A DNA stretch of 64,000 bases from NCBI RefSeq assembly GCF_019578655.1, contig NC_063265.1, forward strand, positions 3,196,501 through 3,260,500. The letters are read 5' to 3'. The notes under the pieces were generated by a model that was not told the origin of the DNA, did not search any database, and worked only from the letters and a program-made list of their open reading frames with translations. This DNA comes from Ricinus communis. Taxonomy: Eukaryota; Streptophyta; Magnoliopsida; Malpighiales; Euphorbiaceae. The position numbers were made by a program, and so were the translations under genes. This document shows positions 58,901 through 64,000 of this stretch, in pieces (position 1 is the stretch's first letter; each line of letters begins with the position of its first letter).

Positions 58901-60985
58901 TTAATCCAACCAGGGAGCACAAACTGTGACAAAAAAGCTCCATTTTTGTTTTTGTTTCTTGTCAAGTTCATTTTTCTCCGTAAAAAGATGATAGGGACAT
59001 TGAATCAAGGGTCCTGTCCTATGTATGTCTTCTTTTCCTCATTGGCCTGAGGGTTTCAAGCGGGACAAAGTGTCAGGAGATATTATTTTCATGCGGGAGA
59101 TGCTGCAAGGTACCCTCCGAATTTCTCCCATCAGCCCAAAACTTCTGTAACAATAAGGCCCTGAGCCATAGTCTTCTATGGTTTTTCATTTCTCATTTGG
59201 TTCTCTGTTTGAGCTTTGATGTTGCGATCGTGATTCAGAATTTTGTCAAAAGATAATTTTTTTTTTTTTCACATTTAACCATTTGGGAAAAGATGTTAGT
59301 GGCATAGGATCAAGGGTCCTTAATGTGTTTTTTTCCTAATTGTCTGTTCCAGCTCAAGCAAAATGGTATTTTATTTAACAGTAGCTAAAATGGCAAATTA
59401 AATTCAACCAGGATGTTAAGTTAATCAGACATGCCTACTATACTATGCTTTCACTTCTAAAGCATAACATTTAGATGTTCCTTAAAACTTTTCTTTTCCC
59501 TTTTCTTTTGCCCCCCTCTCTTTTGGAAGGTACAATGATTGGATTTTGGAAGGACTTGCTAGATCCGGTTGGAGGGTAGCACCTAATTTGGATGATAAAA
59601 AGTGCAATCCGATTGCCAAAAGGAAAAGAAAAGATCAAAAGAACATCTACTTGGAAAGGCTGATTCCTAAAGTGACTCCACTGGGGCTGACCTTTTTGTA
59701 ACCTTTTGTTATTCTTTTCTTTTTTCCTTTTTCTTTTTCAAACTTTGCAGGTTCAGTTTTCAGCTTTGGGGAAGTGGGGTGAGATTTGCTTATTTCAGGA
59801 GTAAATACCATAATGAATAAATTAGTAATTAATTGGGTGACTCTATTATATATAAATGTTAAATAACAAAAATATAATTCAATTATTTAATACTAATAAA
59901 TATAGATTATTTTAAATTAATATATATAAATGAGTGATATATGGTTGCGTCATTTTACATGTGAATGGTAAATATATGGCCACAATTTTGATTGTGTTCA
60001 TGATTGTGTACATATGCTCCATCCACAATAAATTATTAAAGAAAAATTTGAAATGACCAATAATAATTTTATTAATTTTAAATATCACAAGTATATACTT
60101 AAATTAATTATAAATTTAATTTTAAGCATATTAATTATATTGGTATATGGATTTCTATGACTCATGATAGATGAAAAAGATATTTCTACATCAATTTGCA
60201 TATCATTTTCTCTGGAACAGGAAGACATGAATACCCCAATGAAACAGACAGGCATTGGTCTCTCATATATAATTTCTACTGAGATACACTGCCTAATAAC
60301 TTGTTTCTCATTTTCTTGTTGATGGATTCTTCCTTCCCATTTGAAGATGGACTTATATATAAATGCGCCTCTGAGAATTGGATTAGGATCCTGATATTAT
60401 TGTTAATATATTAAACCATTGAATTTATAATTAACGATTAAGATTTATTATCTAGAAAATAACTATTTACTTTTAAAAATCTAAATTCAAATTTTTAATA
60501 AGATTTCAACCATTCATTTTAAAATAGAACATAATATGAGACCATCTTAATTTTTAAGAATTAAGTAATTATTATTTTCTCCTCAGTTTTGCTCCTATTA
60601 TTCTTTCCTTTTTCTATTTAAAAATTGAATGAAACCCTCAATGAGTTTTATATTAATATACATTTTATTTTTATTCTTTTAAAATAAACACACAATTTTA
60701 AAAATATATTTATTGTTTGCATATATCAAAATCATAAGAATTTAGAATTTTTATTTTATAAATTTCAAGGATGATAGTGTTTATATATGTATATAGTTAT
60801 TTTAATAGAGAGACTAAAATTCATTATAATTAAAAATATTTGTAGTGATGTCATTTAATTTTTAAATAAAAGGTATGGGAGTGTAATTAAAATCATATCT
60901 CACATAAAAGAAAAATTAGTGATTTGTTATAGATTTGAATGGCTTTATATTAGGTGCAAGTAGCTCATGAAAAAACCTCTCATGA
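58901..60985. other. Intergenic DNA
   Basis: No gene is recognised. Around 59520-59700 is a slightly more GC-rich stretch (GGATTTTGGAAGGACTTGCT, GATCCGGTTGGAGGGTAGCA) without a lasting open frame. The remainder is AT-rich. Confidence 0.5.
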
Positions 60986-60987
60986 TA

Positions 60988-61466
60988 TATAAGACCCGTT
61001 TGGCTGATAGAAAATCAGAATAGAAATTATGAAAATGATAATTAGTGATTTTTATTTTTGATGTTTGATTTGTTAAAAATTACTCCAAAATTAAAATAGA
61101 ATTTTCTATTAATGGAAATTATTCGTTTTTTTCTCTCTCATAATTGTTTTTTATTTTTATAGAAATCAAATGGTCCAATAAACAAAATAATAATTATTTT
61201 ATTTTATACATTTGTTGTGTTCATATATCTTATTAGTAGGATTTACTATTAGTACCAATGGTAAGTAAAATTAGACTTTCAGTCTATACTGAACTATACA
61301 ATATAAAAGATAATAATTTTTTTTCTTTCTCTTTCTATTTATGTTTATATTTATATTTTAATTTCTATTTTTCTCAATTATGAACTTGAATAAAAAGGGT
61401 TGAAAAATCATTTTTGTATTTAAATAAATTTATTATATTAATTCAGTAAATCCAAACAGAAGGCAT
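60988..61466. mobile_element. MITE-like element with CCGTTTGG/CCAAACAG ends
   Basis: The left end reads AAGACCCGTTTGGCTGATAG. The right end, reverse complemented, reads ATGCCTTCTGTTTGGATTTA. The shared core GTTTGG with CCY before it is the typical terminus of a widespread class of plant hAT-like MITEs. The interior (479 bp) is AT-rich and non-coding. A target duplication was not resolved. Confidence 0.5.
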
Positions 61467-61839
61467 TGACTGAAGCCATCTATTAGGCAATTAGCCTAGC
61501 TGCAGGCCAGGGCTATTTGGAGCCCAGGTGTGCCCCTCCCCGTGATATAATTTTATTATTATTCTCAATTATTAAATTAAATAAATAAATAAAAGACTTT
61601 CACTGAAAGAAAGATATTTTCTTTTAATGGAAAAGCCTTGGGAAGATGATTTTTGAAATTTTTTTAACATTTTCTTTTTACAGTTTAACCCAGACTGGTG
61701 GTAAAGAAGTATATGGAGCTTCTGATTTTCTTGATAAAACGAAGCAATAAGTCAAGTAACGGCCATAACAAACTTCATTTTGTTTTAACTTTTTTTTTAA
61801 TTTATCTATAAACTATTTTTTAGAAAAATATATATTTAT

Positions 61840-62085
61840 ATGTTTTTCTATATTGTAATTTTCAAAATTCAATTTAATGCCAAACTCATCCTTTATTATT
61901 GATCCAAGTGGTACGCATAAAATAGTTATAAGATTTATAATATATTTTTATTTTAAAAAATATCTATTTATCTATTTTCTAATTTTTAAAATTCAATTCA
62001 ATACCAAACTCACTTTTTATCATTAAATGAATAGTACGTATAAAATAGTTATCAAATTTAGATTATATTTTTATTTAAAAATAAA
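61840..62085. repeat. Two-copy tandem repeat of about 124 bp
   Basis: AATTTTCAAAATTCAATTTA at 61857 and AATTTTTAAAATTCAATTCA at 61981 start matching blocks. Both continue with ATGCCAAACTCA / ATACCAAACTCA, GTGGTACGCATAAAATAGTT / ATAGTACGTATAAAATAGTT and an AT-rich end. Confidence 0.8.
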
Positions 62086-62089
62086 ACAC

Positions 62090-64000
62090 TTACAATGTAT
62101 GACGTTCGTTCAATTTGATATAATATGCCGAAAGTAATAAGAAATTATATATTAAAGCTTTTGTTCTTGATTCGATCCATACAACTTATTATGACTATTC
62201 TTGGCAAAATATAAAATACCAAAAAAAAATATTTAAATAAGGTATGAGATGCAGAAATTTATATATAAATTTCATGGTTGCATACTAATATCTACAAAAT
62301 TGAGAGAGTATAAAATTTGTATGCATAAAACACCCAAGAAGATCTGTGGGCATCTCTCCCTCTTCCCTCTTCCCTCTCAAAAACCAATCTTAAAAGATAT
62401 GGGATGACTGCAATTTCAAATATTTTTGAACTTTTGTTGCAGAGAAGCCTGTGGATGGAGCAGACATAAACTAACTAAAACATGTTACACAAAGTGTAGA
62501 GCTTTATTTAATTAGTTATTTATGTTTGCTGTTTTACAAACATCCATTTTCTCAATATTTTTCTGACCTGAGATTTCAAATTCTGTGGCGTGATTTGGAG
62601 CATTTTATTATATTAAATCACTTCCTCAAAGTTTGTGAGAATTCTATGTCCTTTTCCTTTTTCTTGTTGCACCTGTAAAAATAAATTATATTTTCACTTA
62701 TCTCAAATTCTACCATAGTAGATTTTACTTTTATGTTAACAAGTCAATACAAATGACATAACTTAAAAGTTTTCTTTTTCTTTTATAAATGCCACACAAA
62801 TATAAAATACTTATAAAAATTTCTTACAATACAATAAAATTCTATTTATAAAAATACTCGATTTAGACTTTTTAAGATGAAAATGTATATATTAGATATA
62901 TTTTGACGAAAAAGTGTATATGTTGAGTATATTTTTGACGAATAATCAATTTAAAATATATTAATTTTTATAAAATATTTCTGCATATTATTAATTTCTT
63001 GTGATGTTAATGATGAATAAATATATAAATAATTATATTTATGTTTAAATACTAATGATATGAAAGATCTATTTTTTTCAATATTAAACTTTAAATGAAT
63101 AATTTAATCAATATTTGCAAATATTTTAAAAAGCTAAAAGGAATGTGAAATATTAATAAAATAAAAATAAATAACAACAAAAGATATATATTTAACTAAA
63201 AATTATATACATTAAGTATAAGTTAGATATCTCAATATTTTTCAAATAAAATAAAATATAAACTCAAAAAAATTGAATAACAAAAAGTATATCATTTACT
63301 AAATAATAATATATTTTAGGTATCTAAATTTTTTAAAATGAAATAAAATTCAACTCAGAAACTGTTCAATAATAAATTAAATATATTTACTAAATATGGT
63401 ATATATTAGATATCTATAAAGTATCTGAAATTAACGGGAAAGATGAAAAAGGTGAAAAATGAGTGTTTGTAAAAGTAGCAATTAGTAATTATAAAAAAAA
63501 ATAGAAATATTTTTTTAAAAAATAAATTAATTATTTAAAAAAAATAGAGAAATAGAGAAATTTCCTCTAACTTAAATAATATTCTCATACAGGGAGCGGA
63601 GAAGTCTCAATTTAAGTTTTTTAATTTCACTTATAAATATTAGTGAGAATTTCACAAGACTGTGTAAACAAGATTGCAAGGCCTATTTAGTTTTCTAATA
63701 GAAAAGATAATGAAAGAACTCACTTACATGTGTTCCATATACAACACCCCACTGGAGATTGTAATTTTTTTACACAAATCTGTTGAATGATACGATATAT
63801 GAAATATAGATAATGGTTTTATATTCGGAATAAATAGATTCAAATCATTAATAAATCAATATGAAAAAAATTAAATTTAAATATATTAATTCATTTAATT
63901 CTCAAATAATAATAGATATACGAGTGATATTATCGCTTATAAAATTTCAATTATAAATTATTTTCATTACAAATTGGCATGGCTTATATACCCCATCATG
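62090..64000. other. AT-rich intergenic DNA at the right edge
   Basis: No gene is recognised. Short repeated phrases such as GTATATRTTRAGTATATTTT and TGACGAA occur around 62884-62943, and AGATATCTAAA-like phrases near 63215-63425. Confidence 0.55.

Overview
This window looks like nuclear DNA of a flowering plant, most likely a eudicot. It is very AT-rich, genes are sparse with many U-rich introns, and most recognisable sequence is transposon debris (Ty1/copia, large solo LTRs, CACTA, hAT, L1-type and RTE-type LINEs, inverted-repeat elements) plus one piece of inserted plastid DNA. The species cannot be named from the sequence; a rosid such as a Euphorbiaceae member is only a guess.

Layout. 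1-14.1 kb is a nest of broken transposons. It holds the gag-protease end and LTR of a copia element on the minus strand, a CACTA (Transposase_24) pseudogene split by a 2.4-kb solo LTR with perfect 5-bp target duplications, a second 2.9-kb solo LTR also with perfect duplications, a decayed copia element on the plus strand, and about 0.5 kb of plastid rps12 DNA. 14.1-19.2 kb is AT-rich intergenic DNA with CACTA-like ends around a long pyrimidine tract. 19272-19715 is a small intronless gene for a basic protein of unknown function. 19.7-28.3 kb is intergenic, with a three-copy tandem repeat near 27.0-27.6 kb. 28.3-35 kb is retroelement sequence interrupted by a complete 1858-bp CACTA element (CACTA ends, AGA duplications, a related unfilled site nearby), followed by a 5'-truncated LINE. 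35-38.6 kb carries an old diverged tandem duplication. 38593-39903 (minus) is an intronless seven-transmembrane gene of the GPR107/108 (lung seven-transmembrane) family. 40.1-48.9 kb is intergenic, with three inverted-repeat elements, a SIRE-like LTR with an unusual palindromic motif array, and a hAT transposase remnant. 49002-58588 (plus) is an 18-exon gene for a 670-residue coiled-coil protein; every exon joins in frame. 58.6-64 kb is AT-rich intergenic DNA with one inverted-repeat element and a short tandem duplication.

Only three host protein genes are well supported. Nothing ties them into one pathway; they are separate plant loci in a transposon-rich setting. I found no bacterial-type operon, CRISPR array, rRNA or convincing tRNA gene. 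The strongest observations are structural: nested insertions with verifiable target duplications, the plastid insertion, and the repeat arrays.
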